Notes: generated by a model not told the origin, from the sequence alone. DNA of 64,000 nt from XYB1-FULL-44-23 sp964502885 (GCA_964502885.1 CAZCXU010000003.1:1-64000); one strand, 5' to 3'; counted from the first letter of the stretch, positions 8,681-19,618 are shown. Numbers and translations: made by a program.

Positions 8681-9415
8681 TTATATTTCGTAATCTATAT
8701 ATCCATAATTATATTTCCGCTTACAGTCCACTTCATGGTACCACTCCCGCCTGTATTTCGCCATAAACATCCACAGCGGCACGGGCATCCCTTTCCCTAG
8801 TCCCTGACTTTTATGCGCTCTGGCCGCAAGATATTTCCTTATCCACTCCCAACCATATTCCAGACCTATTTGCGGCTCCACCATATACCGCTTCACTTCA
8901 GACATGCCACGGATAAACGTCACCTCCCGAAATTCCGGCGGCACCGACATATACCACATTTTCGTTTCCCTCTGATGTTTTTTATACCACTCCGTTAGCC
9001 ACAAACTTAAAGCTATGTGATCCGGATGTCCATAGAAGCCCGAGTGGTCATAAGTCACCACCAGCCCCGGATCAATTTCTGAAAGCTGCTCAGAGACCCA
9101 ATGTCCCCAGGTTTGCTCTCCCCCCCTCAACCTCCCGTCGTCAAAAGTGCCGATACGCACCTCATCTACACCCATCAGCTTACCGGCTTTTCGTAATTCC
9201 ATCTCGCGCACTTCTTTCAAAGACTTGCCGCGCGCATGCACAAAGATTTTTCCCGCCCCTCCCGCAGTCAAGCTCAAAATCACCGTCCGGAATCCCAGCT
9301 CTTTAGCCACAATAAGCAAACCCCCGGCCACCATCGTTTCATCATCCGGATGCGGAAACACCGTCACTAGAGTTTTCTTTGGCAGTTTACTAAGTATTCT
9401 TTTTGCGTTTTGCAT
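8681..9415 (-). CDS. PIG-L/LmbE family deacetylase
   Basis: 244 aa from the ATG at 9415. The frame is open to 9463, but that part would be encoded by the terminator hairpin at 9426-9450. The zinc motif HPDDE is at residues 22-26, and the later conserved histidine region reads DHSGFYGHPDHIAL. Family enzymes de-N-acetylate GlcNAc conjugates or similar amides, including GlcNAc-PI and mycothiol/bacillithiol precursors. The substrate here is unknown; sugar or envelope modification is an inference. Confidence 0.88.
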   Translation of the reverse strand: MQNAKRILSKLPKKTLVTVFPHPDDETMVAGGLLIVAKELGFRTVILSLTAGGAGKIFVHARGKSLKEVREMELRKAGKLMGVDEVRIGTFDDGRLRGGEQTWGHWVSEQLSEIDPGLVVTYDHSGFYGHPDHIALSLWLTEWYKKHQRETKMWYMSVPPEFREVTFIRGMSEVKRYMVEPQIGLEYGWEWIRKYLAARAHKSQGLGKGMPVPLWMFMAKYRREWYHEVDCKRKYNYGYIDYEI

Positions 9416-9425
9416 ATGTTGAAAT

Positions 9426-9450
9426 GAAAAACCCCGATTATTTCGGGGTT
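9426..9450 (-). terminator. Intrinsic terminator
   Basis: Perfect 8-bp stem AACCCCGA/TCGGGGTT with a 5-nt loop, followed on the minus strand by a T-run. It ends transcripts arriving from the coiled-coil gene at 9579-10046 and isolates the PIG-L/cysS operon. Confidence 0.8.
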
Positions 9451-9456
9451 CTGGAC

Positions 9457-9502
9457 GGATCAAGAAGCGGCACCGGATAAAAGCCGGTTGCTATCTTGAT
9501 CC
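9457..9502 (-). ncRNA. Structured RNA segment just upstream of terminator
   Basis: Outer stem GGATCAAGA (9457-9465) pairs perfectly with TCTTGATCC (9494-9502), and an inner stem ACCGG/CCGGT is nested within it. On the minus strand it ends 6 nt before the terminator hairpin. Together they look like a leader/attenuator or a short stable 3' end. The family is not recognised. Confidence 0.4.
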
Positions 9503-9578
9503 AAAGCTACAACAAACTATTAAATTTATTGACATACAGCTATTTTAATCACAAATATATGAATAATCCACTCCCCGG

Positions 9579-10046
9579 CTAACCTCCAGCCTTGGACTGG
9601 GTTTCTCTCGACCCCTGTTTGCCTTTCAAAAACTTCTTCCACACCGGCTTCTGATTCTTCTTATGCTCTTCAATTGTTTTGTTCTCCTTTTCTTTCTTTT
9701 CCACTTGCTGTTTCTGCTGTGTCTGCTGTGTCTTTTCCTGCCTTACTTTCTTAATCGCCGAGTTTATCTGTTCCAGATTCTGTCTCGTCTGCACCAGCAT
9801 TTGTTGGTTTTGATCTTGCACCTGTTGCTTTTGCTGATCAGACAACTGCTTCGCCTGTCCCGCCGCCCCCTGCTCCATTGCCTGTTGCCCATAATCTCCA
9901 GTTACCTGCTGTTTTACATCAGTTACCGCCGCTTTTACTGCATCTCCGGCAGCCTGTTTTACCTGCTTTGTCGCACTGGCAGCCGCCCGCTTTATCACGC
10001 TCTCTATATCCTCAAATGAATCCTGATTTTGCTTAAACACAGCCAT
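9579..10046 (-). CDS. Gln/Lys-rich coiled-coil hypothetical protein
   Basis: 155 aa, strongly biased to Gln, Lys, Ala and Glu. Residues about 15-55 form an amphipathic Ala/Lys helix (AAASATKQVKQAAGDAVKAA), 60-130 a Gln-rich coiled coil, and the end is basic (KPVWKKFLKGKQG). No signal peptide and no enzyme motif are visible. It may be nucleoid- or ribosome-associated given its charge and its place next to recR, but that is speculation. Confidence 0.6.
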   Translation of the reverse strand: MAVFKQNQDSFEDIESVIKRAAASATKQVKQAAGDAVKAAVTDVKQQVTGDYGQQAMEQGAAGQAKQLSDQQKQQVQDQNQQMLVQTRQNLEQINSAIKKVRQEKTQQTQQKQQVEKKEKENKTIEEHKKNQKPVWKKFLKGKQGSRETQSKAGG

Positions 10047-10084
10047 GTTTCAATATATACACCAATTTGCAAAAAACCTCAAAG

Positions 10085-10687
10085 CTAATATTCTCTCCGT
10101 CCTTCAATCGCACGAGCTAACGTAATGTCATCTGCATATTCAATGTCGGCCCCCACCGGCAATCCATGCGCCAGTCGCGTCACTTTTACATCCGGAAATC
10201 TCGCCTTCATTGCTTTATTTATATACATACAGGTAGCCTCCCCCTCCATATTGGGGTTCAATGCCAGAATTATTTCCACCACCTCGCCAATCTCTATTCT
10301 CCGCATCAGCTGAGCAATCCTTATTTCATCCGGACCGATATTTCTCAGAGGATCAATTACCCCACCCAGCACATGGTACACACCAGTGAATCGATTTCCC
10401 CGTTCAAATGCCAGCACATCCAAAGGATACTGTACCACACAAATAGTAGCCGCGTCTCGCCCCCCATCCTGACAGATATCACAAGGATCACTTTCGGCCA
10501 CATTAAAACACTTCGTACAAACCCTGGTATTTTTCTTCAATTCAGACACCGCAGCTGAAAACCGATCCAGATATTCCTGTGGCACCGCCAAAAGATAATA
10601 AGTTAGTCTCGCAGCTGACTTTGGGCCAATTCCTGGCAGACGTTCAAACGCCTCCGTCAAGCGAGTCACTGCCTTTGCCACTCTCAT
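10085..10687 (-). CDS. recR: Recombination mediator RecR
   Basis: 200 aa. The helix-hairpin-helix LPGIGPKSAARLTYYLL is at 17-33, the C4 zinc finger uses C57, C60, C69 and C72, and a Toprim domain follows (ICVVQYPLDVLAFER ... LALNPNMEGEAT), ending in the conserved GLPVGADIEYADDITL. RecR with RecO loads RecA at gaps. It lies 12 nt from ybaB, with dnaX upstream, the classical dnaX-ybaB-recR order of bacteria. Confidence 0.97.
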   Translation of the reverse strand: MRVAKAVTRLTEAFERLPGIGPKSAARLTYYLLAVPQEYLDRFSAAVSELKKNTRVCTKCFNVAESDPCDICQDGGRDAATICVVQYPLDVLAFERGNRFTGVYHVLGGVIDPLRNIGPDEIRIAQLMRRIEIGEVVEIILALNPNMEGEATCMYINKAMKARFPDVKVTRLAHGLPVGADIEYADDITLARAIEGRREY

Positions 10688-10699
10688 AGCGTATATATC

Positions 10700-10975
10700 C
10701 TACTGCATTCCCCCGGAAACATTCATCAGCTCTTTAGCAGCCATCTCCTGGCTTTTGCGGATAGACTTATTCAGCACTTCATTCAACACTTCATTTGAAA
10801 TTCCCTGAATCGAAAGCTCGACAATTCTCTGGTCACCAGTAATCACCACTTTTACACCATTCTCTTCTACTGTAATGGTCTGTCCCGCCAGATTCTTCTG
10901 CATCTGCATCGCCTGCTGTCGCAGTTTGTTTATGTCAGTCAGATTCTTTAATGTATCTCCGATACCCATACTCAC
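10700..10975 (-). CDS. YbaB/EbfC nucleoid-associated protein
   Basis: 91 aa. It shows the family pattern: an N-terminal helix KLRQQAMQMQKNLAGQTI, a central beta part VEENGVKVVITGDQRIVELSI and a C-terminal helix with Asn/Lys. It binds DNA as a dimer. It stands between dnaX and recR, which is the normal position for ybaB. Confidence 0.92.
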   Translation of the reverse strand: MSMGIGDTLKNLTDINKLRQQAMQMQKNLAGQTITVEENGVKVVITGDQRIVELSIQGISNEVLNEVLNKSIRKSQEMAAKELMNVSGGMQ

Positions 10976-11006
10976 GGTATTCTAAATGACAACTCCCGGC
11001 TTGTCC

Positions 11007-11111
11007 ATAGTCACAAAACTCTCTCGCGATAGCACCAACTTATTTGTATTTGCAACTTTTGACAAGAGTTTCTGAATACACTCCAAGACTGGATTTGCTT
11101 GCAAATCACAG
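11007..11111 (+). repeat. Copy A of a 105-nt structured repeat
   Basis: About 80 percent identical by eye to 56140-56243 in the same orientation. Both copies share CTGGATTTGCTTGCAAATCA and TTTGTATTTGCAACTTTT. The stems AAACTC/GAGTTT and ATTTGCAA/TTGCAAAT are present in both and interleave, which gives an H-type pseudoknot or two alternative hairpins. Here it fills the 146-nt gap between ybaB and dnaX on the strand opposite to both genes. No open reading frame runs through it. Confidence 0.65.
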
Positions 11112-11121
11112 GTATACAGTC

Positions 11122-12636
11122 CTACACTACATCCGACTTAAAAATCGCCTCCGCAGCTTTTACAATATCGTCCTCCACCCCCACCGCGCTCACTTCTTCC
11201 CTGGCCTTTTTACCGGACTGCCCCAGTTTCAAAAACAATTTCGCCCCCTCCACACCAAACAGTTCCCCCACCGCGTCCTCCACAATCTGCCTGCATTTGT
11301 CAGTCTCCAGCTTATCTTTGTGAAATTTATAAAAAACTTCCAGAGTCAGTTTCTCTCCATCAAAAGCCACCGGCTTCGTCGATCGCAGCAATGCTTCAAC
11401 GGAATGGTTTTTTGGCCGCACCAGCTTCAATATGTCTCCCCACTTCCCCTCCAGATCACTTAAACTATACCTTCCAGCCCCGCTGTCTTTTACCGGCACT
11501 GCTTCCTCGACGGGTTCTTCTTTCTTCTCAACTTTTTGTTCCGTTTTTATCACCGACTTGGGTGCAGCTGGCTTTACCTCAATCGGCAATTCTGGCTTCT
11601 TGACCACTTGTACTTTCGTCAGACCATCACCCTCTACCCCATCAATTACCCACACTTCCAATGGCAATTGTGCAATCACAGACTGTTTTATTTGCTCGTA
11701 AGCCAGATCAAGACTATTAATCAGTCGCAGCAGTCGTGCCGTCATCACCAAATCCTTTCCTGCACAAGCAAGCAGCCTCTCCCGAAGCTCCTCTCCAATT
11801 GCCTCTGCCATCCGCCGCGGCAGCTGACCTTTCTCTACACTCACATTAATAAATGCCAGCGCCTTCTCCAGTCTACCTGCAAGTACGTCCTCTACCAGAT
11901 CAGTAAAACTCAAACCATCTCCCATCCCCACCACCAGATTCACCGTATCCATCGTCACTTCGCCAGTCATCAACACTTGTTCCAAAAGTTTAGTCGCATC
12001 TCGAAAACTCCCCCTGGCCGCTTTCACTATCGTCTTCAACGCCTCATCATCCACCTTCTTTACATCTTCCCCCGCAAGAACCCGTTTCAAACTGGACACG
12101 CCTTCAGCCGAATTTGGTTTACGGAAATCTATCCGGCAACACCGCGATACTACTGTGTCCAATAATTTGTCCGCTTCGGTGGTACACAATACAAAATAAG
12201 TGTTAGCCGGAGGCTCTTCCAAGGTCTTTAAAAGTGCGTTTGCCGCCTCGGTGGTCAACATGTGCACTTCGTCGATTATGTAAACCTTGGCCCCCATCCG
12301 CATCGGCGTCAACTTTATTTTTTCTTTTAGCTCACGTATCTCATCAATACCGCGATTGGATGCCGCATCTATTTCAATCACATCAATCGCAGTTCCGGCT
12401 GTAATTTCCTGACAGATACCACATTCGTTACAGGGCTCTACACCTTTTTTGTGTTCGCAGTTTATTGCCCTGGCCAAAATTCGTGCGCTGCTGGTTTTTC
12501 CGGTACCTCTTGGGCCGGAAAAAAGCCATGCATGAGGTACAGACTTTGCAGCCAAATACTTACTCAGTCTTTCAGCCACCTCCGGCAAATCCAAATCAGA
12601 AATCTTTTTGGGCCGGTACTTTAGATACAGCGTCAT
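11122..12636 (-). CDS. dnaX: DNA polymerase III subunit gamma/tau
   Basis: 504 aa from the ATG at 12636; an in-frame TTG two codons earlier is less likely. Clamp-loader ATPase: Walker A GPRGTGKT (41-48), zinc Cys at 60, 69, 72 and 75, Walker B with DEVH (122-125), sensor SRC in VVSRCCRIDF. After about residue 365 comes a Lys/Pro/Val-rich linker and a compact C-terminal domain, so a tau-like form is encoded. TATAAC lies 11 nt upstream of the start. Confidence 0.96.
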   Translation of the reverse strand: MTLYLKYRPKKISDLDLPEVAERLSKYLAAKSVPHAWLFSGPRGTGKTSSARILARAINCEHKKGVEPCNECGICQEITAGTAIDVIEIDAASNRGIDEIRELKEKIKLTPMRMGAKVYIIDEVHMLTTEAANALLKTLEEPPANTYFVLCTTEADKLLDTVVSRCCRIDFRKPNSAEGVSSLKRVLAGEDVKKVDDEALKTIVKAARGSFRDATKLLEQVLMTGEVTMDTVNLVVGMGDGLSFTDLVEDVLAGRLEKALAFINVSVEKGQLPRRMAEAIGEELRERLLACAGKDLVMTARLLRLINSLDLAYEQIKQSVIAQLPLEVWVIDGVEGDGLTKVQVVKKPELPIEVKPAAPKSVIKTEQKVEKKEEPVEEAVPVKDSGAGRYSLSDLEGKWGDILKLVRPKNHSVEALLRSTKPVAFDGEKLTLEVFYKFHKDKLETDKCRQIVEDAVGELFGVEGAKLFLKLGQSGKKAREEVSAVGVEDDIVKAAEAIFKSDVV

Positions 12637-12695
12637 GTGCAACCAAGTTATAAAGAAATATCTCCTCTTTGTAAATCACCCAAAAATACCACCTA

Positions 12696-13205
12696 CTACT
12701 TCTTAAATGACCAAATCCGCTTCCAAAATGGTTTTTGAATATTCAGTTTAGCCGCAGGCATTTTTTCCCTCTGCCCAGCCGGTTCATTAGTCGGACTTTC
12801 TGACACAGCCGGCGCCAACCTCCTTTTATCGTACAAATCCCGAAGTGCTTCCGCCGATACCGGATCTTTCGCATCATTAATCATGTTGACAAGCACCGCA
12901 TCCGGAGTATCCCCATATACTTCCTCTGTCAAGCGCGCATTAGCCGCTCGCGTAGCCACCTCAATTGCCGATCTCTCCGAACTGGTCAACTCACCCGACA
13001 CAAGTCCGGGGCTAGATGAACTTCCCTCTTGTGGCCTAAGTAACGGCGAATCAACCGGCAAACCCAACTCCTGTCTCATAGCCTCAAACTTGTCCGCTTC
13101 AGCCCGTTTGGCCCGCAGCTGCTGTTCCTCAATCTTCCTGGCCAACAAGGCATCCATACGCTCTCTAACTTGTACTGTAGGCTCCCCACCTCCCGACTCA
13201 TCCAT
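12696..13205 (-). CDS. Hypothetical charged helical protein
   Basis: 169 aa from the ATG at 13205; a TTG three codons earlier is also in frame. It has an N-terminal coiled-coil helix (RERMDALLARKIEEQQLRAK), a Ser/Pro linker, a central helical part (SAIEVATRAANARLTEEVYG) and a basic end (FWKRIWSFKK). No family recognised. GATAAT lies 8 nt before the ATG. Confidence 0.5.
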   Translation of the reverse strand: MDESGGGEPTVQVRERMDALLARKIEEQQLRAKRAEADKFEAMRQELGLPVDSPLLRPQEGSSSSPGLVSGELTSSERSAIEVATRAANARLTEEVYGDTPDAVLVNMINDAKDPVSAEALRDLYDKRRLAPAVSESPTNEPAGQREKMPAAKLNIQKPFWKRIWSFKK

Positions 13206-13226
13206 AGAAAACAATTATCAACTACT

Positions 13227-13607
13227 TCACTCGTGGTGTCTACCCAAAAGATGCCAGCAGCTATGCTCTACCAGAAATTCCACCTCTTCCTGAATACTAC
13301 GCACATTTTCGGCAGCCTGCCTCTTCGCCACCGACACACAAACTACCACATTCCCCAACCTCTTCACCCCATCTGGTCCCACACCTTCTTCCAAAGGAAA
13401 AGACAATACATCCGTAGTCTCGTATGTCTCCATATACTGCTCATGCAGACTCATCATTTCTTCGTCCCCCACGAAAGAAACTTCTACCGCAATCTTTCCC
13501 GCTTCCCCGCTCTCCGACAGCACCCTCTCTACAACCGCTCTTATTCCCCCCTCATCAATTTCCAAAGTTTCCTTGTAATCTATTTCCAAAATCAGCTCAA
13601 AATTCAT
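13227..13607 (-). CDS. ybeY: Endoribonuclease YbeY, short C-terminus
   Basis: 126 aa from the ATG at 13607. The zinc motif reads HSCWHLLGRHH, matching the HGxLHLxGxDH pattern with an H in place of the D. YbeY trims rRNA 3' ends and takes part in ribosome quality control. The protein stops one residue after the last His, whereas most YbeY proteins continue 15-25 residues. No frameshift was found that would restore such a tail. Confidence 0.88.
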   Translation of the reverse strand: MNFELILEIDYKETLEIDEGGIRAVVERVLSESGEAGKIAVEVSFVGDEEMMSLHEQYMETYETTDVLSFPLEEGVGPDGVKRLGNVVVCVSVAKRQAAENVRSIQEEVEFLVEHSCWHLLGRHHE

Positions 13608-13616
13608 TCGCAAAAA

Positions 13617-14054
13617 TTATCCTCTTTCTAAAATCTTCTTCACCATATTTGCCACCAGCGTCCCATCTGCTTTACCTCTCATTTGAGGTGCTACTACCCG
13701 CATCACCTGACCAAAATTTCTCTCCGCCACACCCGCTACAATCTTTTCCACCTCAGTAGCAACATCCTCTTCACTCATCTGCTCCGGCAAATAAGTCGAA
13801 AGTATTTCCAATTCTTTTTGTTCATCAGCCGCCTGTTCTGACCTGCCTCCAGCGGTAAACGACTCTATCGCTTCCCGTCGTTTCTTGACCTCTTTTTGAA
13901 TTACGGCCACCACATCAGCATCTTCCAAACTGCGTCCCAAATCTATGGACTTGTAATTCATTTCCGAGAGAAGCATTCGCAGCACCTGCGTGCGCATAGC
14001 ATCCCCGGCTCGCATTGACTGAGCCAGATCAGTTCTGAGAACATCGGCTATCAT
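13617..14054 (-). CDS. YqeY/GatB-tail domain protein
   Basis: 145 aa. Matches the stand-alone GatB/YqeY domain: RTQVLRMLLSEMNYKSIDLG, then EVKKRREAIESFTAGGR, then the ELEILSTYLPEQMSEE hallmark and the RNFGQVMRVVAPQMRGKADG region. The domain is thought to bind tRNA in amidotransferases. It sits between rpsU and ybeY, a common bacterial order (rpsU-yqeY-ybeY). Confidence 0.93.
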   Translation of the reverse strand: MIADVLRTDLAQSMRAGDAMRTQVLRMLLSEMNYKSIDLGRSLEDADVVAVIQKEVKKRREAIESFTAGGRSEQAADEQKELEILSTYLPEQMSEEDVATEVEKIVAGVAERNFGQVMRVVAPQMRGKADGTLVANMVKKILERG

Positions 14055-14058
14055 AAAA

Positions 14059-14247
14059 TTACTTTCTTCTCCTATGATTATTTTTTCTTAGCTCTTTCAT
14101 TTTTTCCTGTTTGAGCTCAGACGGTTTGTGATAATGCTCCTTCTTTTTGAGTTCCAATAGGATCTCATCAGAAATTACTTTCTTACGAAAGTCAGCAATC
14201 AGCTTGTCATCTGTTTGTCCTTGTTTCTTGCGTACTACAGTTGCCAT
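14059..14247 (-). CDS. rpsU: Ribosomal protein bS21
   Basis: 62 aa from the ATG at 14247; the frame is open further but overlaps the HIT gene. Basic small-subunit protein: VVRKKQGQTDDKLIADFRKK, then KKEHYHKPSELKQEKMKELR and a basic NNHRRRK end. It helps mRNA start-site selection near the anti-Shine-Dalgarno region. The position before yqeY and ybeY supports the assignment. A GGAGGGAGG stretch lies about 14 nt upstream. Confidence 0.88.
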   Translation of the reverse strand: MATVVRKKQGQTDDKLIADFRKKVISDEILLELKKKEHYHKPSELKQEKMKELRKNNHRRRK

Positions 14248-14269
14248 AAACAAAATTCGCCTCCCTCCA

Positions 14270-14656
14270 TTATTTTGCGAATCTCGCAGCCACTTCTGCC
14301 ATCGCAATTTCAGTTAACTCAGTGGTTCTTCCCGAAAGACCAGTCCCGGCCTTTACCGGGTACAGTTTAGCGTGTAAATGCGAAATTTCCAAACCCTCCA
14401 CCCGTAAAGCTACTCTTTCTACAGGATATAAACGCTCCATCAGTTTAGCGGTTGTATATGCAGCCTGAGTGAGCTCTTGCATCTGCTCACCCGACAGCTC
14501 CAGTAGGTTTGAAGACAAATGCTCTTTTGACAGCACTACAATTTGACCCGGAATCAGAGGAAATTTATCTACTATAGCCACAAATTTTTCATTCTCCCAC
14601 ACTTTATGTGACAGGATTTCCCCACTAATCACTCTACAAAAAAGACATTTCTCCAT
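14270..14656 (-). CDS. HIT-family nucleotide hydrolase/transferase
   Basis: 128 aa. Opens with the zinc-type CLFCRVISGEI and ends in the histidine triad region ISHLHAKLYP. The triad is HxHxK in place of HxHxH; the middle His, the nucleophile in this family, is kept. Substrates of the family are purine nucleoside phosphoramidates or dinucleotides. It directly precedes rpsU in the operon. Confidence 0.85.
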   Translation of the reverse strand: MEKCLFCRVISGEILSHKVWENEKFVAIVDKFPLIPGQIVVLSKEHLSSNLLELSGEQMQELTQAAYTTAKLMERLYPVERVALRVEGLEISHLHAKLYPVKAGTGLSGRTTELTEIAMAEVAARFAK

Positions 14657-14710
14657 GACTTGGGATTATAACTTACCGGGTAGCCCAAAACAAGAAAAAA
14701 ATATCGCTAT

Positions 14711-14974
14711 CTACAGGCCAGAAGCTGCATTTCTCAATTGCTCAAATTCCTTCGCCCCACCATCATCCTCCGTCATCTTCAGTTCTTTCATCATGTCGCC
14801 CGCTGTAGTCGCTCCAAGAACTGTATTGGCGGGGGCAACTGTCATCGTTGAGGTGGGGTTTTCGTAAGACATTTTAAGCATCAACACCGCAGCCGCCGAA
14901 AAAATCACCGCAAAAAGCGCCAGGGTCAACTCCTTGTGCGTTATTTTTTTAGCTACTGATTTACGGACAGTCAT
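14711..14974 (-). CDS. Small single-pass membrane protein
   Basis: 87 aa, not recognised. A basic N-terminus (KKITHKE) is followed by one hydrophobic segment (about 17-34, LALFAVIFSAAAVLML) and a short polar extracytoplasmic tail with EFEQLRNAASGL at the end. It lies 3 nt after the exported coiled-coil gene and is probably co-transcribed with it. Confidence 0.6.
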   Translation of the reverse strand: MTVRKSVAKKITHKELTLALFAVIFSAAAVLMLKMSYENPTSTMTVAPANTVLGATTAGDMMKELKMTEDDGGAKEFEQLRNAASGL

Positions 14975-14977
14975 AAG

Positions 14978-15607
14978 TTATTGCTTTCCGGCAGGAATTG
15001 TCTCCCCGGTAATTTTAGCCAAGGCCACAATACTGTCTGAAACTGCTTTTCTGGCGATCTTCACCTTCTGATTTATTTCATTCCAAGTTCTTTCCAAATT
15101 CGACACCTGGTTCTTTACATCCTGCCCTAAATTCTTCTCTGTTGAAATTGCTAAAGCTGAGCAATCCATCTGTGACTGAGCCGAAACGGCCGTCTTCGCC
15201 TCCTCTATTCTCGTCTTTGCCGCAGTAATCGCAGCAGTTACAGTAGCGATATCTTTTCCGTTTGTCTTTGCTACCCCAGCTTTTGCTTCCACCTTCAACA
15301 AAATCTCCCCCATTCGGTTCAAACCGGCCAAACCCGATTCCACACGTTTCCTGTTCAGATCGCACCAGCGCACCCTAAACTGTTCCAGTTGCTGTTTCTT
15401 TCTCTCATCTTTGATCTTTGAAAGCCCTTCCTTATACTTGGCAATTTCCGCAGCTTTTTGTTTTTTTGCTTCTTCCTTCATGGCCTGAATTTGCGCCTGT
15501 TTTGAAGCTTTGATCGCCGCCCTTTCTTCTGCCGTCGGTTGACCCGCAACCACCACTCCCGGAAGCACCATCACCATCATCCCTAAAACCAAAAGCGATT
15601 TCTTCAT
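14978..15607 (-). CDS. Exported coiled-coil protein
   Basis: 209 aa. Sec signal peptide MKKSLLVLGMMVMVLPGVVVA with a likely cleavage after VVAG. The mature part is almost all helical and Lys/Ala/Glu-rich (AEERAAIKASKQAQIQAMK), with a Cys at WCDLNRKR and one at MDCSAL that could form a disulphide. It is not recognised, but resembles other CPR envelope coiled-coil proteins. A TTGACA at 15642-15647 (minus) could serve as -35, with TTTACT 17 nt on. Confidence 0.65.
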   Translation of the reverse strand: MKKSLLVLGMMVMVLPGVVVAGQPTAEERAAIKASKQAQIQAMKEEAKKQKAAEIAKYKEGLSKIKDERKKQQLEQFRVRWCDLNRKRVESGLAGLNRMGEILLKVEAKAGVAKTNGKDIATVTAAITAAKTRIEEAKTAVSAQSQMDCSALAISTEKNLGQDVKNQVSNLERTWNEINQKVKIARKAVSDSIVALAKITGETIPAGKQ

Positions 15608-15684
15608 TTCTCTCTCCAGTAAACCAAACTACTCATCTCCTGTCAACTATTATGCGAAAATTAGCTTCGCCGTAGGTTCGCCGG

Positions 15685-17958
<2,274 letters not shown>

Positions 17959-17970
<12 letters not shown>

Positions 17971-18201
17971 GTCCGCCACAAACCTTCCCAACTTAGCCAC
18001 AAATCCTTCAGCCTCCCGACCTGCTTTCTTCACTGTAGGATTTGATCTGACATCTTTCATTACTTTTTTAGCCTGTGATTGCACTTTATTCCTCAATTTT
18101 TTATTTGAAGCCAAGGTAGCTACACCGGCAGCGGCAGCAAGCACCGCAGATCCAGCCAAAACTTTTCTTCCGACTGATCCTTTTCGTTTTTTACTCGCCA
18201 T
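17959..18201 (-). CDS. Small Lys/Ala-rich hypothetical protein
   Basis: 80 aa. A basic N-terminus (ASKKRKGSVGRK) is followed by a short hydrophobic Ala-rich stretch (AGSAVLAAAAGVATLA) and a basic helix. It resembles YtxH-like stress or envelope proteins in layout only. It overlaps the upstream membrane gene by 11 nt and the 3' end of queA by 12 nt. Confidence 0.55.
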
Positions 18202-18460
18202 CTTTCTTCTCCCCCCCCTTCTTACTGTCCCCGATTTTATCTATCAGTTTGTTGACAACTGCGGTCACGACTGTCTTCAAGTTTTCTTTTACCGACACAA
18301 CCTCAGACACAGTGCCGGCCACATCATCAGTCACATCACGAAGATTTTGCAAAATTTTATACACCTGGATAGTCACCGCCACCACACACCCCACCAATAT
18401 CAAAAACCCTCCCCCCAAACTCCAATAAAAAAAGTCGTTTGCCATCATAAAGCTATACAT
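18191..18460 (-). CDS. Small membrane protein, DUF948-like layout
   Basis: 89 aa with one N-terminal membrane segment (LGGGFLILVGCVVAVTIQVY) and a helical tail with heptad pattern (ILQNLRDVTDDVAGTVSEVV), ending in a Lys/Glu-rich run. The layout is that of DUF948 proteins, but I cannot confirm the family. Start could also be the ATG at 18448 or 18445. It overlaps the next gene by 11 nt, so the two are coupled. Confidence 0.55.
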   Translation of the reverse strand: MYSFMMANDFFYWSLGGGFLILVGCVVAVTIQVYKILQNLRDVTDDVAGTVSEVVSVKENLKTVVTAVVNKLIDKIGDSKKGGEKKDGE

Positions 18461-18475
18461 TCTTTATAGCACACA

Positions 18476-19618
18476 TTAAGAACGGGTATCAATGAGCCTC
18501 CACACATCCTGAAGCGAGATCAAAAGCATTAGCCCCAGAAGAAATGCCATACCCCACGAATTAACTTTCTGCTCGAATTCGGCAGGGATTCGTCTGCGCA
18601 AAATGTACTCCAGCCAGATGAAAAACATTCTCCCTCCATCCAAAGCCGGAATCGGCAATACATTAAATACCGCCAGATTTACCGACAATACAGCAATCAG
18701 TTCCAAAAGCGGCAGCCACCCTTCTGCAGCCACAATTCCTGTCAGCTGATATATCCCCACCGGCCCGGAAACCCCTTCCGGAGCTTTCCCTGCCGAGAGA
18801 CTCTTCCCTATAGATCTCAAACCATCCACCACACGCCCCATCCAGAGACCGGTGCTCTTCATCCCTTGCTCAGCAATCTTTACCAAACACCCTGCGCTGG
18901 TCAATGGACATTTTTCCGTTTGCAAATACGGATAGGCAATAATATCGACACCCAATGCCCCCTCATTTTCAGGCGGATTCTTTCGCGGGGTCACTGCAAC
19001 TTCTGATCTTTGCACGTCACGTTCGGTAATTCCTTCAAACAGAATCGTTGTCGCTCCCCGCTCCACCGTCAAATTCACTTCCAGACCCACCCAGCTCTTC
19101 ATAATCTCACTAAATTCAGCCACCGTACTTACACGCCTTCCCTCAACCGCCACTATCCTGTCATTTGCCATAAATCCCACTTTTTCTGCCGGAGAATTCT
19201 TCTTCACTTCTACCACAGTCACTTTTTCTTCCATCTTTTCAGGTATACCCACTGATCCATACAGTCCGACAAAAACCACCAGAGCTAGGAGTATGTTCAT
19301 CATTACACCCGCCAGTACCACCAGCAATCTTTGTTTTTTCCCGCGGCTCCAGTAATCCCTACCATAATCTTTGTCCCCCTTTTTATTACTCACTTTTGAC
19401 TCTTCTCCCAACATCCTCACAAAACCGCCAAACAATAATGGATAAATAGAATATTGCGTCTCACCTTTTTTGATTTTAAAAATCGGCTTTGTAAACGGCA
19501 GACCAAACGCAAACTCTTCCACTTTTATCCCGAATAGTTTAGCAGCCATAAAATGCCCCAGTTCGTGCACCAATACCAAAACGGATAAAACCAGAAGGAA
19601 TACTAACCACGTCGGCAT
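18476..19618 (-). CDS. rseP: RseP-type site-2 membrane metalloprotease
   Basis: 380 aa. The zinc motif HELGH is at 18-22 in the first membrane segment, a PDZ domain lies in the middle (VEVKKNSPAEKVGFMANDRI), and the third zinc ligand is in NVLPIPALDGGRMFF near residue 325. It cuts membrane-embedded regulators or signal peptides. Length is shorter than the two-PDZ E. coli form, as in Gram-positive RasP. Several further membrane spans follow the PDZ domain. Confidence 0.93.
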   Translation of the reverse strand: MPTWLVFLLVLSVLVLVHELGHFMAAKLFGIKVEEFAFGLPFTKPIFKIKKGETQYSIYPLLFGGFVRMLGEESKVSNKKGDKDYGRDYWSRGKKQRLLVVLAGVMMNILLALVVFVGLYGSVGIPEKMEEKVTVVEVKKNSPAEKVGFMANDRIVAVEGRRVSTVAEFSEIMKSWVGLEVNLTVERGATTILFEGITERDVQRSEVAVTPRKNPPENEGALGVDIIAYPYLQTEKCPLTSAGCLVKIAEQGMKSTGLWMGRVVDGLRSIGKSLSAGKAPEGVSGPVGIYQLTGIVAAEGWLPLLELIAVLSVNLAVFNVLPIPALDGGRMFFIWLEYILRRRIPAEFEQKVNSWGMAFLLGLMLLISLQDVWRLIDTRS

